64,000 nucleotides of DNA from Nocardioides jiangsuensis (GCF_019679455.1 NZ_JAIEZQ010000001.1:1364001-1428000), one strand, 5' to 3'; positions 1 through 8,507 are shown, counted from the first letter of the stretch. The notes: a model not told the origin generated them from the letters alone. A program made the numbers and translations.

Positions 1-1592
1 CGGTGGATGGGCTCGTGGCAGGCGGGCCCCTCCCGCAGCCACCAGCCCGCCGCGCGGCGTACCCACTCCGGCATGTCCGCGTCGTCGCGCACCTGGTGCA
101 GGACCGGGTCCGCGGTCATCCCCGCGCAGTAGAGGGCGGCGCGGACGACGGCCTCGTTGGCCGGGCTCGCCGCGCGCAGGAGCGGCACCACCGCCGGACG
201 ACGGCTCTCGCCGGGTGCCGGCGGGAGGTGCGCCACGCAGACGTACGCCGCGGTGCGCAGCGCGTCGGCGTCGCCCTCCGCGACCCGGCACAGGAGGTCG
301 CGCTCCGCCTCGGTGCCGATGAAGGTCAGCAGCACCAGGGTCTTCTCGACCAGCTGCGGGTCGACGGGCTCGCCGTCCAGCGCACGCGCGACGAGCCGCG
401 CGCAGCCGGCCGCGATCCGCGGGCCGTACGGCGAGAGCGCGAGGCTGAGCGAGGCATGGAACCTGCGCTCGGCGATCCGGTGGAACAGCGCCTCCTCGAC
501 CAGCCGCTCGAGCAGCGGGTCGTCCGGCTCGCCGGAGGGACGAGCCACCCCGGAGCAGACCTTGACGACCAACGAGCGAGGCCAGGTCTTGGTGGCGACA
601 TCGCTTGCCGCCGCCATGAGCGGGTCGACGCGGGCCGCGGTGTGGGTCGCCTGGCGGATCCGGTCCTGGATGTCGTCGGGGAGCACCGCCACGAGGTCCG
701 CGACCCGGTTGAACAGGCCACCGTCGGCGAGCCCGTCCTCGCGGACCATGCGGACCACGATGGCCTCGAGCCGGTGCATCTGCGCCTCGTCGAACTGCTT
801 GCGGCGCACCTTCGCGGCGGCCACCCAGGCGGCGCCGTACCGGATCTGGCCCGGCGGCTGCTCGAGCAGCAGAAGGGTCAGGTCGCCGGCCTGCGGGGTG
901 TCCATGCTCTGCAGCAGGGCGATCGGGTCCGCGACGAGCAGGGAGTCCGGGGTGGTGACGTACTGGCCGATCGAGTGGGTCAGGGCCGGGCGGGCCCGCG
1001 CATGACGTGCCAGCAGCAGGGCGGCCTCGCTGCGGGTCGCGTAGGCGGGCCCGACCGAGAGCCCGAGCTCGCGCAGCAGCCGGGTGGCCACGGTGCGCCA
1101 CAGCGACGTGGGCAGGATGACGTGGTCGGTGTGGGTGGCGACGTAGCTGCCGAAGTCCAGCCAGTCGGCCCCGGTGGGCTCGCCGTCGACGACCTCCTCG
1201 AGCACCTGCTCGAAGCGGTCGGCGGACACCCGGTGGGTCTCGACGGCGGCGATCGCCGAGGCGTCCGGGCGGGCGAGCTTGCGGGCGCTGATGCAGAAGG
1301 CGACCAGCCCCGACCGGGTCAGGCCGAGGGCGGTCTCGTAGGCGGCGACCACGTCGAGGGGAGCGGCGAGCCGTCCGGTCTCCCACCGGCTCAGCCGGCT
1401 CGGGTCGGCGGACACGCCCGCCTCGACGAGGGCCGCGGAGAAGGCGCGGGCTCCGGTGTCCGGGGCGCCGTACAAGCGCCAGCTGCGCAGCAGCCACCCG
1501 ACGCGGACGTCGACGGTGAAGTCCAGGCCCTCAGCAGGGGTCGGGTCGACCAGGAGGCCGGGTGGCCGGCCGCGTCGGCGGCGATCGTCCAT
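1..1592 (-). CDS. XRE-type helix-turn-helix regulator, 3' end outside window
   Basis: A continuous minus-strand frame runs from an ATG at 1592 to the window edge without a stop, giving about 530 residues. Residues about 30-95 read as an XRE-like HTH with a RLSRWETGRL recognition-helix pattern. The long remainder is alpha-helical and Leu/Ala/Val-rich, with no enzyme motif I recognise. The start is supported by GGAG eight nucleotides upstream. The gene diverges from lutABC across about 200 nt, so it could control lactate genes, but that rests on position only. Codon third positions are GC-rich as in neighbouring genes, and the antisense frames here look like composition shadows. The DNA-binding call is good; the ligand and targets are unknown. 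Confidence 0.8.
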   Translation of the reverse strand, partial: MDDRRRRGRPPGLLVDPTPAEGLDFTVDVRVGWLLRSWRLYGAPDTGARAFSAALVEAGVSADPSRLSRWETGRLAAPLDVVAAYETALGLTRSGLVAFCISARKLARPDASAIAAVETHRVSADRFEQVLEEVVDGEPTGADWLDFGSYVATHTDHVILPTSLWRTVATRLLRELGLSVGPAYATRSEAALLLARHARARPALTHSIGQYVTTPDSLLVADPIALLQSMDTPQAGDLTLLLLEQPPGQIRYGAAWVAAAKVRRKQFDEAQMHRLEAIVVRMVREDGLADGGLFNRVADLVAVLPDDIQDRIRQATHTAARVDPLMAAASDVATKTWPRSLVVKVCSGVARPSGEPDDPLLERLVEEALFHRIAERRFHASLSLALSPYGPRIAAGCARLVARALDGEPVDPQLVEKTLVLLTFIGTEAERDLLCRVAEGDADALRTAAYVCVAHLPPAPGESRRPAVVPLLRAASPANEAVVRAALYCAGMTADPVLHQVRDDADMPEWVRRAAGWWLREGPACHEPIH

Positions 1593-1791
1593 GGCCGTTG
1601 CTCCTGTGTGGCGAGGTTGGGCGCGGTGCTCCCCCGTGAACACCGCGTCCATCATGCCCGCCTCGTGAGGGAGCATGAGCCTCGCCCCCGGCAGTGCGAA
1701 GGTAATGCAATCGACCCCAGCGAGTTCCCAAATTGACGAGCGGCGTGAGCGGAGCAACAAATGGGCGTGTGCGCTATGGCACAGTGGCCCC
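1593..1791. promoter_or_regulatory. Divergent promoter region, XRE regulator / lutABC
   Basis: This is a gene-free 199-nt stretch. TATGGC at 1775-1780 lies 11 nt before the lutA ATG and is a plausible -10, implying a leader of only a few bases. TTGACG at 1733 resembles a -35 but is too far away to pair with it. No operator is evident. Confidence 0.4.
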
Positions 1792-2529
1792 ATGAAGGTC
1801 GCCCTGATGGTCACCTGCGTCAACGACGCCATGTTCCCGGAGACGGGGAAGGCGGTGGTGCGGCTGCTGCGGCGGCTGGGCGTCGACGTCGACTTCCCCG
1901 AGGCGCAGACCTGCTGCGCGCAGCCCATGGTCAACACGGGCTACCTCGACGAGGCGGTCCCCGCGGTCCGCACCTTCGTCGACACCTTCGAGCCGTACGA
2001 CGCCGTGGTGACCCCGTCCGGGTCCTGTGCCGGGTCGGTCCGGCACCAGCACGCGATCGTCGCGCGCCGCACCGGGGACGCCGCCCTCGCCGCGCGGGTC
2101 GCCCGGACCTCGCCGCGCACCTACGAGCTCACCGAGTTCCTCGTCGACGTGCTCGGCGTGGAGGACGTCGGTGCCTACTTCCCGCACCGGGTCACCTACC
2201 ACCCCACCTGTCACTCGCTGCGGCTGCTCGGGGTGGGGGACCGGCCGCAGCGGCTGCTCCGCGCCGTCCGCGGCCTCCGGCTGGTCGACCTGCCGGCGGC
2301 GGAGGAGTGCTGCGGCTTCGGCGGCACGTTCGCGATGAAGAACGCGGAGACCTCGGTGGCCATGGGCGCCGACAAGGCCCGCCACGTCCGGGAGAGCGGC
2401 GCGGAGGTGCTCGTCGCCGGCGACAACTCCTGCCTGATGCACATCGGCGGCGTGCTCTCCCGGCAACGGGCCGGGGTCCGCGTCATGCACCTCGCCGAGA
2501 TCCTGGCCCGCACCGAGGAGGACGCATGA
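1792..2529 (+). CDS. lutA: L-lactate utilization protein LutA, (Fe-S)-binding
   Basis: A 245-aa protein of the LutA/YkgE family, which with LutB and LutC forms a cytosolic Fe-S complex oxidizing L-lactate to pyruvate. Two CCG-type cysteine motifs are visible: QTCCAQP at residues 40-46 and EECCGFGG at 171-178. The length matches the family (about 240). I chose the ATG at 1792 because the protein then begins MKVALMVTCVND, as family members do; further upstream codons add only low-complexity sequence. The stop overlaps the lutB start (ATGA), indicating translational coupling. First gene of lutABC. Confidence 0.93.
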   Translation: MKVALMVTCVNDAMFPETGKAVVRLLRRLGVDVDFPEAQTCCAQPMVNTGYLDEAVPAVRTFVDTFEPYDAVVTPSGSCAGSVRHQHAIVARRTGDAALAARVARTSPRTYELTEFLVDVLGVEDVGAYFPHRVTYHPTCHSLRLLGVGDRPQRLLRAVRGLRLVDLPAAEECCGFGGTFAMKNAETSVAMGADKARHVRESGAEVLVAGDNSCLMHIGGVLSRQRAGVRVMHLAEILARTEEDA

Positions 2530-4013
2530 CCGCCACGTTCGTCGGGATGCCGGCGTTCCCCGAGGCCGCCCGCGCCGCGCTGGCCGACACGCAGCTGCGG
2601 CAGAACCTGACCCACGCGACCGGCACCATCCGCGCGAAGCGGGCCTCCGTGGTGGGCGAGGTCGCGGAGTGGGAGGAGCTGCGCCTGGCCGGCGCCGCGA
2701 TCAAGGACAACACCCTGCACCGCCTCGACGAGCACCTGCTCACGCTGGAGGCGGCGCTGGTCGAGCGTGGCGCGGTCGTGCACTGGGCCCGCGACGCCGA
2801 CGAGGCCTGCCGGATCGTCGCGGAGGTGGCCAAGAGCCACTCCATCGACGAGGTGGTGAAGGTCAAGTCGATGGCCACCCAGGAGATCGGTCTCAACGAG
2901 GTCCTCGCCGAGCACGGCATCGCGGCCTGGGAGACCGACCTGGCCGAGCTGATCGTGCAGCTCGGCGACGACCTGCCCAGCCACATCCTGGTTCCCGCGA
3001 TCCACCGCAACCGGGCGGAGATCCGCGAGATCTTCCGCGACCGGATGGGCGAGGTCGGCCGCCCCGCCCCCGACGACCTCTCCGACGAGCCGGCCGAGCT
3101 CGCCGGGGCTGCCCGGCTGCACCTGCGGCAGAAGTTCCTCAACGCGAAGATGGCCGTCTCCGGCGCGAACTTCGCGGTCGCCGAGACCGGCACCCTCGTC
3201 GTCGTGGAGAGCGAGGGGAACGGCCGGATGTGCCTGACCCTCCCCGAGGTGCTGGTCTCCGTGGTCGGCATCGAGAAGCTGGTGCCGACCTGGGCCGACC
3301 TCGACGTGTTCCTCCAGCTGCTGCCGCGCTCGAGCACGGGGGAACGGATGAACCCCTACACCTCCACCTGGGCGGGGGTGACACCCGGCGACGGGCCGCA
3401 GGAGGTGCACGTGGTGCTCCTCGACAACGGCCGCACCCGGGCACTGGCCGACGAGGTCGGCCGGCAGGCGCTGCGCTGCATCCGCTGCTCGGCCTGCCTC
3501 AACGTCTGCCCGGTCTACGAGCGCACCGGCGGCCACGCCTACGGCTCGGTCTACCCGGGACCGATCGGGGCGATCCTCAACCCGCTGCTCAAGGGCACCG
3601 GCGTCGACGAGCAGACCGACTCGCTGCCCTATGCCTCCACGCTGTGCGGCGCCTGCTTCGAGGCCTGCCCCGTGCGGATCGACATCCCCGAGGTGCTCGT
3701 GCACCTGCGGTCGAAGGTGGTCGACGCGCACCGCGACCAGCGTCCCAAGTCCGAGGCGCTGGCGATGCGGGCGGCCGGCTGGGCCTTCGGCGACGCGCGC
3801 CGGCTCGACCTGGCCGAGAAGGTCTCCGGGGTCGCCGGGCGGGTCGCGGGACGGCTCTCCCGGCGCAGCCTGCCCGGCGGCCGCAGCGCGGTCAGCCGGC
3901 TGCCGTGGCCGGGGTCGCGGTGGAGCGACGCGCGCGACCTGCCCGCGCCACCCCCGGAGTCGTTCCGGGCGTGGTGGCGGCGGACCCGCGGCGGGAACGA
4001 GGAGGAGCGGTGA
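2526..4013 (+). CDS. lutB: L-lactate utilization iron-sulfur protein LutB
   Basis: A 495-aa LutB homologue with an N-terminal LUD domain and C-terminal ferredoxin-like clusters. The first 4Fe-4S motif has Cys 318, 321, 324 and 328 (CIRCSACLNVCP); the second has Cys 374, 377 and 381 (CGACFEACP). It should carry electrons within the LutABC lactate-oxidizing complex. The ATG at 2526 overlaps the lutA stop by 4 bp, and its own stop overlaps the GTG of lutC. Length is slightly above B. subtilis LutB (476) because of an Arg/Pro-rich tail. The longer upstream open frame is out of register with real coding and belongs to lutA's shadow. Confidence 0.95.
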   Translation: MTATFVGMPAFPEAARAALADTQLRQNLTHATGTIRAKRASVVGEVAEWEELRLAGAAIKDNTLHRLDEHLLTLEAALVERGAVVHWARDADEACRIVAEVAKSHSIDEVVKVKSMATQEIGLNEVLAEHGIAAWETDLAELIVQLGDDLPSHILVPAIHRNRAEIREIFRDRMGEVGRPAPDDLSDEPAELAGAARLHLRQKFLNAKMAVSGANFAVAETGTLVVVESEGNGRMCLTLPEVLVSVVGIEKLVPTWADLDVFLQLLPRSSTGERMNPYTSTWAGVTPGDGPQEVHVVLLDNGRTRALADEVGRQALRCIRCSACLNVCPVYERTGGHAYGSVYPGPIGAILNPLLKGTGVDEQTDSLPYASTLCGACFEACPVRIDIPEVLVHLRSKVVDAHRDQRPKSEALAMRAAGWAFGDARRLDLAEKVSGVAGRVAGRLSRRSLPGGRSAVSRLPWPGSRWSDARDLPAPPPESFRAWWRRTRGGNEEER

Positions 4014-4612
4014 GCGCGCGCGAGGAGATCCTGGGCGCCGTACGACGGGCGCTCGGCGACGCGGACCGGGCCGAGCAGCCGGTGCCGCGCGGCTACCGGG
4101 ACGCCACCGCGCCCGAGGGGGTCGTCGACCTGTTCGCGGACCGGGTCGAGCACTACCGCGCGACGGTGACCCGCTGCTCCGCCGACGAGGTCGAGCAGGC
4201 GGTCCGTGCCGCGCTCGGGGGCGCCGGGAAGGTCGTCGTGCCCGAGGGCCTGCCGTTCCACGTCGAGGGCGCCACCGTCGACGCCGGGCTCACCGCCAAG
4301 GAGCTCGACGCGATGGACGCCGTGGTCACCACGGCCACGGCCGGGGTGGCGATCACCGGCACGATCGTGCTCGACCACGGGCCCGGACAGGGCCGGCGGA
4401 TGCTGAGCCTGGTGCCCGACATGCACGTCTGTGTGGTCCGCGAGGACCAGGTCGTCGCCGGCGTCCCGGACGCGGTCGCACGGCTCGACCCGGTGCGTCC
4501 GCAGACGTGGATCAGCGGGCCGAGCGCCACCAGTGACATCGAGCTGAACCGGGTCGAGGGCGTGCACGGCCCGCGGACCCTGAACGTGGTCGTGGTGGCC
4601 CCGTCAGGGTAG
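4010..4612 (+). CDS. lutC: Lactate utilization protein LutC (LUD domain)
   Basis: A 200-aa LUD-domain protein, third subunit of the LutABC lactate oxidation complex. It has the family pattern VVTTATAGVAITGTI in the centre and VVREDQVV / WISGPSATSDIEL near the end. The GTG start at 4010 overlaps the lutB stop (GTGA), preceded by GGAGGAG in the lutB tail. It is shorter than B. subtilis LutC (240 aa) but typical of actinobacterial versions. Last gene of the operon; a 12-bp perfect hairpin begins in its final codons. Confidence 0.92.
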   Translation: MSAREEILGAVRRALGDADRAEQPVPRGYRDATAPEGVVDLFADRVEHYRATVTRCSADEVEQAVRAALGGAGKVVVPEGLPFHVEGATVDAGLTAKELDAMDAVVTTATAGVAITGTIVLDHGPGQGRRMLSLVPDMHVCVVREDQVVAGVPDAVARLDPVRPQTWISGPSATSDIELNRVEGVHGPRTLNVVVVAPSG

Positions 4613-4623
4613 GGCCACCACGA
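4590..4623. terminator. Hairpin terminator of lutABC, overlapping the stop codon
   Basis: TCGTGGTGGCCC at 4590-4601 pairs perfectly with GGGCCACCACGA at 4612-4623 around a 10-nt loop. The lutC TAG (4610-4612) sits at the loop/stem boundary. There is no U-tract. It also lies at the 3' end of the convergent DsrE-like gene, so it may work in both directions. Confidence 0.6.
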
Positions 4624-4661
4624 GTCTGCCGGCCTGAGCCGCAGACCGCGGCCGCGGGCGT

Positions 4662-5171
4662 CTAGATGAAGAGCAGCTGTGCGTTCTCGGTCTTCTCGAT
4701 GAAGTCGGCGGCGCTGATGATGCCCTCGACCTCGTCGTACAGGTCCTCCTCGTCGAGGTGCATCATGTCCGCGGACATGCGGCACGCCCACAGGTGACCG
4801 CCGGAGTCGACGATCTGCTGGAGGAACTCCGGGACCTCGGGCACGTCGAGCTCGGCGATGGACCTCTTCATCCGCGAGGTGGCCATGTGGGTCATCCCGG
4901 GCAGCCCGCCGAGGCCCTGGGGCATGTGGGTCGCGGTGTTGCCGAGCGGGGTGAACTTCAGGTCGCCCATCGTCTTCTTGTTGATCATGTCGAAGCCCCA
5001 GAAGGTGAAGAACAGGTGCACCTCGACACCCTCACCGAGGGCGGCGTTCGCCAGGATCAGGCCCGGGTAGGCCATGTCGAGGTTGCCCTTGGAGCAGATG
5101 ATCGCGAGCTTGCGGTCGGTCGCCGCGTCGTCGAACGACGGGACGAGCGGGGCGTTCTGGGTGGTGGTCAT
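4662..5171 (-). CDS. DsrE/DsrF/DrsH-like sulfur-carrier protein
   Basis: A 169-aa DsrE-superfamily protein (DsrE2-like architecture). Residues 22-60 form the beta-alpha fold (LAIICSKGNLDMA, VHLFFTFWGFDMI), with Cys26 near the N-terminus and Cys130 in HLWACRMSADMM, the likely persulfide-carrying cysteine. Family members relay sulfane sulfur in the cytoplasm. The start has GAGGAG eight bases upstream. It is the last gene of a minus-strand set with the TusE/DsrC-like and SQR-like genes (32-nt gap upstream), which fits sulfide or persulfide handling. There is no dsrAB or Hdr gene here, so dissimilatory sulfur metabolism is not implied. Confidence 0.85.
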   Translation of the reverse strand: MTTTQNAPLVPSFDDAATDRKLAIICSKGNLDMAYPGLILANAALGEGVEVHLFFTFWGFDMINKKTMGDLKFTPLGNTATHMPQGLGGLPGMTHMATSRMKRSIAELDVPEVPEFLQQIVDSGGHLWACRMSADMMHLDEEDLYDEVEGIISAADFIEKTENAQLLFI

Positions 5172-5203
5172 GGCCGGGTCTCCTCGGGTGGGTTCGCTGC
5201 GCG

Positions 5204-5518
5204 TCAGACGCAGCCGTGGGGCTTGGGCAGGCCGGCGACGTAGGCCATCTTCTTGGCCGGCTTCTGGGGGAACAGCACGAACAGCTGCTTGGTGGGGATG
5301 CCGCCGAGCACGCTCACCCGGCGCAGCGTCGCGGTCTCGCCCTGGTCGGCGAAGTCGGTGCGCAGGAAGCGGATCGCCTTCCAGTGCTCGTCGGACATCT
5401 CGATGCCGATCTGGGCCGCCAGCGCCTTGCCCAGGGGCTCGCTCCACTCCGTGTACTCGGTCATGAAGCCTTCGTCGTCGACGTGGATCACGTGGCCGTC
5501 GATGGTGGTGGTGGGCAT
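5204..5518 (-). CDS. TusE/DsrC/DsvC-family sulfur relay protein
   Basis: A 104-aa protein of the DsrC/TusE family. The C-terminal arm ends GLPKPHGCV, so the penultimate Cys103 of the family is present. The second arm cysteine of true DsrC, about 11-12 residues earlier, is replaced (sequence KKMAYVAG). The single-Cys arm is like TusE, which accepts sulfur rather than forming the DsrC trisulfide. AGGAGAGG five bases before the ATG supports the start. It lies 2 nt from the SQR-like gene stop, so it is co-transcribed. An open frame extends far upstream but its codons are shadows of the SQR-like gene. Confidence 0.88.
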   Translation of the reverse strand: MPTTTIDGHVIHVDDEGFMTEYTEWSEPLGKALAAQIGIEMSDEHWKAIRFLRTDFADQGETATLRRVSVLGGIPTKQLFVLFPQKPAKKMAYVAGLPKPHGCV

Positions 5519-5520
5519 GG

Positions 5521-6777
5521 CTACCTCTCCTGGGTCGCGGTGGTGGGTTCGGTTTCTTTGCCGGCCATCGACATGAGGGCCGGGAGCGGGATCGGCCGGC
5601 CCGGGAGCAGCACGTTCCAGTAGACCCAGCGGAACGCGAGCTTCCCGAGGTGGTTGGCGCGGGTCTCCTTGAGCAGGTCCATCGGGCCGATCCTCGGCAG
5701 CGGGTACTTGCCGGGCAGCGGCTCGGTGTCGTAGTTGAAGTCGATGAGCAGGCCCTTGCCGTCGCCCGACTCCACGAAGCAGTTCGCGTGCCCGTCGAAG
5801 GCGCCGGTCATCGGCAGGCCCGCGACGTGCTCGAGGAAGTTCTCGACGAAGATCTCGACCGAGAAGTGCGCCACCGAGCCGGCCTTCGACGCCGGGATGT
5901 CGCTGGCGTCGCCGAGCGCGAAGATGTTGTCGTGCTTGCGCGAGAGCATCGTGTGCTTGTCCACCGGGACGTAGTTGAGCTCGTCGCCGAGACCCGAGCG
6001 GGCCACGAAGTCGGCGCCCATGTTGAGGGGCACGGTCACCAGCAGGTCGAAGGGGACCTCGCGCTCGTCGTACGACACCAGCGTCTTCCGCTCCTCGTCG
6101 ATCCGCTCGACCATGAAGTCGGGCTCGACCGCGATCTTCCGCTCGTCGAGCATCGACCCGAGGTGGGCCGAGGCGACCGGCTGGGTGAAGGCACCGGGGA
6201 GCGGCGTCACGTAGGTGAGCTCGACCCGGTCGCGGACACCCTTCTGGCGCAGCCACGCCTCGGCGAGGAACGCGAACTCCAGCGGCGCGACCGGGCACTT
6301 GATCGGCATCTCGGTCACGTGCACGACGAGCCGGCCGTGGTCGAAGCGCTTCAGGGCCTCCGCGAGCGCCTTGGCCCCGTCGAGGGTGTAGAAGTCGAAG
6401 ATCCTGCGTCGCCACTCGGTGCCGAGCATGCCCGGGGTCTGGTCGGGGCGGGGCGTGGTGCCGCTGGCGATCACCAGGTAGTCGTAGGGCAGGGTCCGGC
6501 CGTCGGTGAGGGTGACGGTGTTCGCCTCCGGCCGGACGCGGTCCACGTCGCCGAGCACGAGGTCGACGCCGTCGGCGATGAAGGCGTGCCGGGACCGGAC
6601 CACCTGCTGCTCGGTGTAGCCGCCGAAGGGCAGGAAGAGGTAGCCGGGCTGGTAGGGGTGCACGTCGTCGCGGTCGACGACGGTGACCCGCCACGCATCG
6701 CGCTCGAGACGCTTGCGCAGCTTGTTGGCGACCATCGTGCCGGCGGTGCCACCGCCCAGGATCAGCAGGTCTCTCAC
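5521..6777 (-). CDS. Sulfide:quinone oxidoreductase-like FAD protein
   Basis: A 418-aa flavoprotein of the pyridine nucleotide-disulfide oxidoreductase fold. The FAD-binding GGGTAGT is at 8-14, the second dinucleotide motif region (LVIASGTTPRP) at about 101-111, and FALGDASDIP at about 286-295. Cys161 (MPIKCPVAP) and Cys333 (HANCFVES) match the two redox-active cysteines of SQR-like enzymes; a third classical cysteine is absent. Family members oxidize sulfide to sulfane sulfur and reduce quinone at the membrane. GTG start with AGGAGG six bases upstream. First gene of the SQR-TusE-DsrE set. Another NDH-2-like role is possible, but the neighbours favour sulfide. Confidence 0.82.
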   Translation of the reverse strand: MRDLLILGGGTAGTMVANKLRKRLERDAWRVTVVDRDDVHPYQPGYLFLPFGGYTEQQVVRSRHAFIADGVDLVLGDVDRVRPEANTVTLTDGRTLPYDYLVIASGTTPRPDQTPGMLGTEWRRRIFDFYTLDGAKALAEALKRFDHGRLVVHVTEMPIKCPVAPLEFAFLAEAWLRQKGVRDRVELTYVTPLPGAFTQPVASAHLGSMLDERKIAVEPDFMVERIDEERKTLVSYDEREVPFDLLVTVPLNMGADFVARSGLGDELNYVPVDKHTMLSRKHDNIFALGDASDIPASKAGSVAHFSVEIFVENFLEHVAGLPMTGAFDGHANCFVESGDGKGLLIDFNYDTEPLPGKYPLPRIGPMDLLKETRANHLGKLAFRWVYWNVLLPGRPIPLPALMSMAGKETEPTTATQER

Positions 6778-6855
6778 GGCTCCTCCTTCGGAGTTCTCGT
6801 CCGTTCACCTCCACGCTAGGCAGGCCGGGGGGTGGCGGGCAGGGCACAAGGTCCT

Positions 6856-6869
6856 TACCCCAGGGGGTA
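6856..6869. promoter_or_regulatory. CstR/CsoR-like palindromic operator
   Basis: TACCCC-AG-GGGGTA is a perfect 6-bp inverted repeat with a 2-bp spacer, about 80 bp upstream of the SQR-like start. Operators of the CsoR family, including the persulfide sensor CstR, have this TACCC/GGGTA form. No csoR/cstR gene lies in the window, so control by such a repressor is an inference. Confidence 0.5.
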
Positions 6870-7003
6870 TACGTCCCGGCGGGTCGTCGTTGTCGGAGGT
6901 ATGTCCCGGTCGGGATGTAGGGCCCGGGCCGCGGTGACCATCGGCACCTGCGACCCGCCGCACGCGCCACCGACGCTGGAGGTGAGGCCTGGAGGCGATC
7001 AAC

Positions 7004-8491
7004 GTGCGTGCATCCGTCTATCCCGTCCATGTCGATGCCACCCTCGACGCCGGTCTGAACCGATGGCTCTGGCTGGTCAAGTGGGTGCTGGTGATCCCGC
7101 ACTACGTGGTGCTGGTGTTCCTGTGGCTCGCGTTCGCGGTGCTCAGCATCGCCGCGTTCCTCTCGATCCTGGTCACCGGCCGGTACCCGCGGGCCATCTT
7201 CGACTTCGACGTCGGGGTGATGCGCTGGTCGTGGCGGGTGGCCTACTACGCGTACGGCGCCCTCGGCACCGACCGGTACCCGCCGTTCACGCTCGCCGAG
7301 GTGCCCGACTACCCCGCCCACCTGACGGTGGACTACCCCGAGCGGCTCTCCCGTGGGCTGGTCCTGGTCAAGTGGTGGCTGCTCGCCCTGCCGCACTACC
7401 TCGTGGTCGCGTTCTTCCTCGGCAGCGGCTTCTACGTCGCGACCGAGATGGGGTCGGACAACGGGCAGGTGCTGTGGGGCGGCGGGCTGATCGGCCTCCT
7501 CGTGCTGATCGCCGCCGTGGTCCTGCTCTTCACCGGCGTCTACCCGCGGCCGGTCTACGACCTCGTCCTGGGCATGAACCGCTGGGTGCTCCGGGTCGCG
7601 GCGTACGCGGCCCTGATGACCGACGAGTACCCGCCCTTCCGTCTCGACATGGGCGAGCACGACCCCGGCCCGGGACAGGTGGCCGTGGCGCCGCCCGCGC
7701 CACCGCCGCCCGGTGCGGCGGCCGTGCCGGGAGCGGCTCCCGCCCCCGCCGTGGGAGCGGCCGGCGCCGAGACGACGCCGCCTGCCACGCCGGGCTGGAC
7801 CACCGGCCGGGTCGTGGCGGTGGTGCTGGCGAGCCTGCTGTTCCTCGTGGCGGGAGGCCTGCTCGCCGGGGGGACGACGCTCGCGGTGGCCGACCAGACC
7901 ATGCGCAACGACCGCGGCTTCATGATGACCCCCACCGAGGGGGTGGGCAGCGCCGCCTTCGCGGTCACCTCCGAGCCCATCCAGCTCGAGACCGGGACCG
8001 CCTCCGACGCCGTGCCCCGCGGTCTGTTCGGCGAGGTCTCGGTCGAGGTCACGCCGACCGGCGACCAGCCGGTCTTCGTCGGGGTCGCCGAGGCGGCGGA
8101 CGCCGCGCGCTACCTCGACGGCGTGGGCCACTCCACGCTGCTCCGGTTCGCGGGGGCCGACGGCGACCAGACCCCCGTCTACCGGCAGTATGACGGCGGC
8201 GCGCCGTCCGTGCTCCCCGGGGACAGCGACATCTGGACCGCGTCGGCGTCGGGCACCGGCGACCAGCAGCTGACCTGGGACGCCGCTTCCGGGGACTGGG
8301 TCGTGGTGCTGATGAACGCCGACGGCAGCCGTGACGTTGCCGCCGACGTGGCGGTGGGCGCGACCGTTCCCGCACTGGGCTGGCTGGTGGCCGGGCTCCT
8401 TGCGGTCGGCGGCGTCCTGCTGCTCATCTCCGTCGCCACGCTGGCCCTCGCGATCCGGGGCGCGAGCAGGCGCACCCCCGGACAGACCTGA
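7004..8491 (+). CDS. DUF4389 membrane protein
   Basis: A 495-aa membrane protein with two tandem DUF4389 repeats: residues about 14-95 and 115-215, each with a KW-x-L-x-x-PHY helix, a second helix, then GRYPR/GVYPR and RYPPF/EYPPF motifs. An Ala/Pro linker (about 220-265), a transmembrane helix (270-295), an exported beta-rich region and a final helix (about 455-485) follow. Function is unknown. GGAGG eight bases before the GTG supports the start. It diverges from the SQR-like gene and is followed 16 nt later by a flavodoxin, so the two are probably co-transcribed. Confidence 0.85.
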   Translation: MRASVYPVHVDATLDAGLNRWLWLVKWVLVIPHYVVLVFLWLAFAVLSIAAFLSILVTGRYPRAIFDFDVGVMRWSWRVAYYAYGALGTDRYPPFTLAEVPDYPAHLTVDYPERLSRGLVLVKWWLLALPHYLVVAFFLGSGFYVATEMGSDNGQVLWGGGLIGLLVLIAAVVLLFTGVYPRPVYDLVLGMNRWVLRVAAYAALMTDEYPPFRLDMGEHDPGPGQVAVAPPAPPPPGAAAVPGAAPAPAVGAAGAETTPPATPGWTTGRVVAVVLASLLFLVAGGLLAGGTTLAVADQTMRNDRGFMMTPTEGVGSAAFAVTSEPIQLETGTASDAVPRGLFGEVSVEVTPTGDQPVFVGVAEAADAARYLDGVGHSTLLRFAGADGDQTPVYRQYDGGAPSVLPGDSDIWTASASGTGDQQLTWDAASGDWVVVLMNADGSRDVAADVAVGATVPALGWLVAGLLAVGGVLLLISVATLALAIRGASRRTPGQT

Positions 8492-8507
8492 GGAGAAGGA
8501 GACCGCC

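Noticed and set aside
3-1736. 577-codon plus-strand frame at the left edge
   Set aside because: It is a GC-skew shadow (His/Arg/Gly/Val-rich, no motifs) of the minus-strand XRE regulator, which shows normal protein character.
6895-6920. DosR-type box upstream of the DUF4389 gene
   Set aside because: The half-sites are in the opposite order (GTCCC...GGGA) to the DosR consensus (GGGAC...GTCCC).
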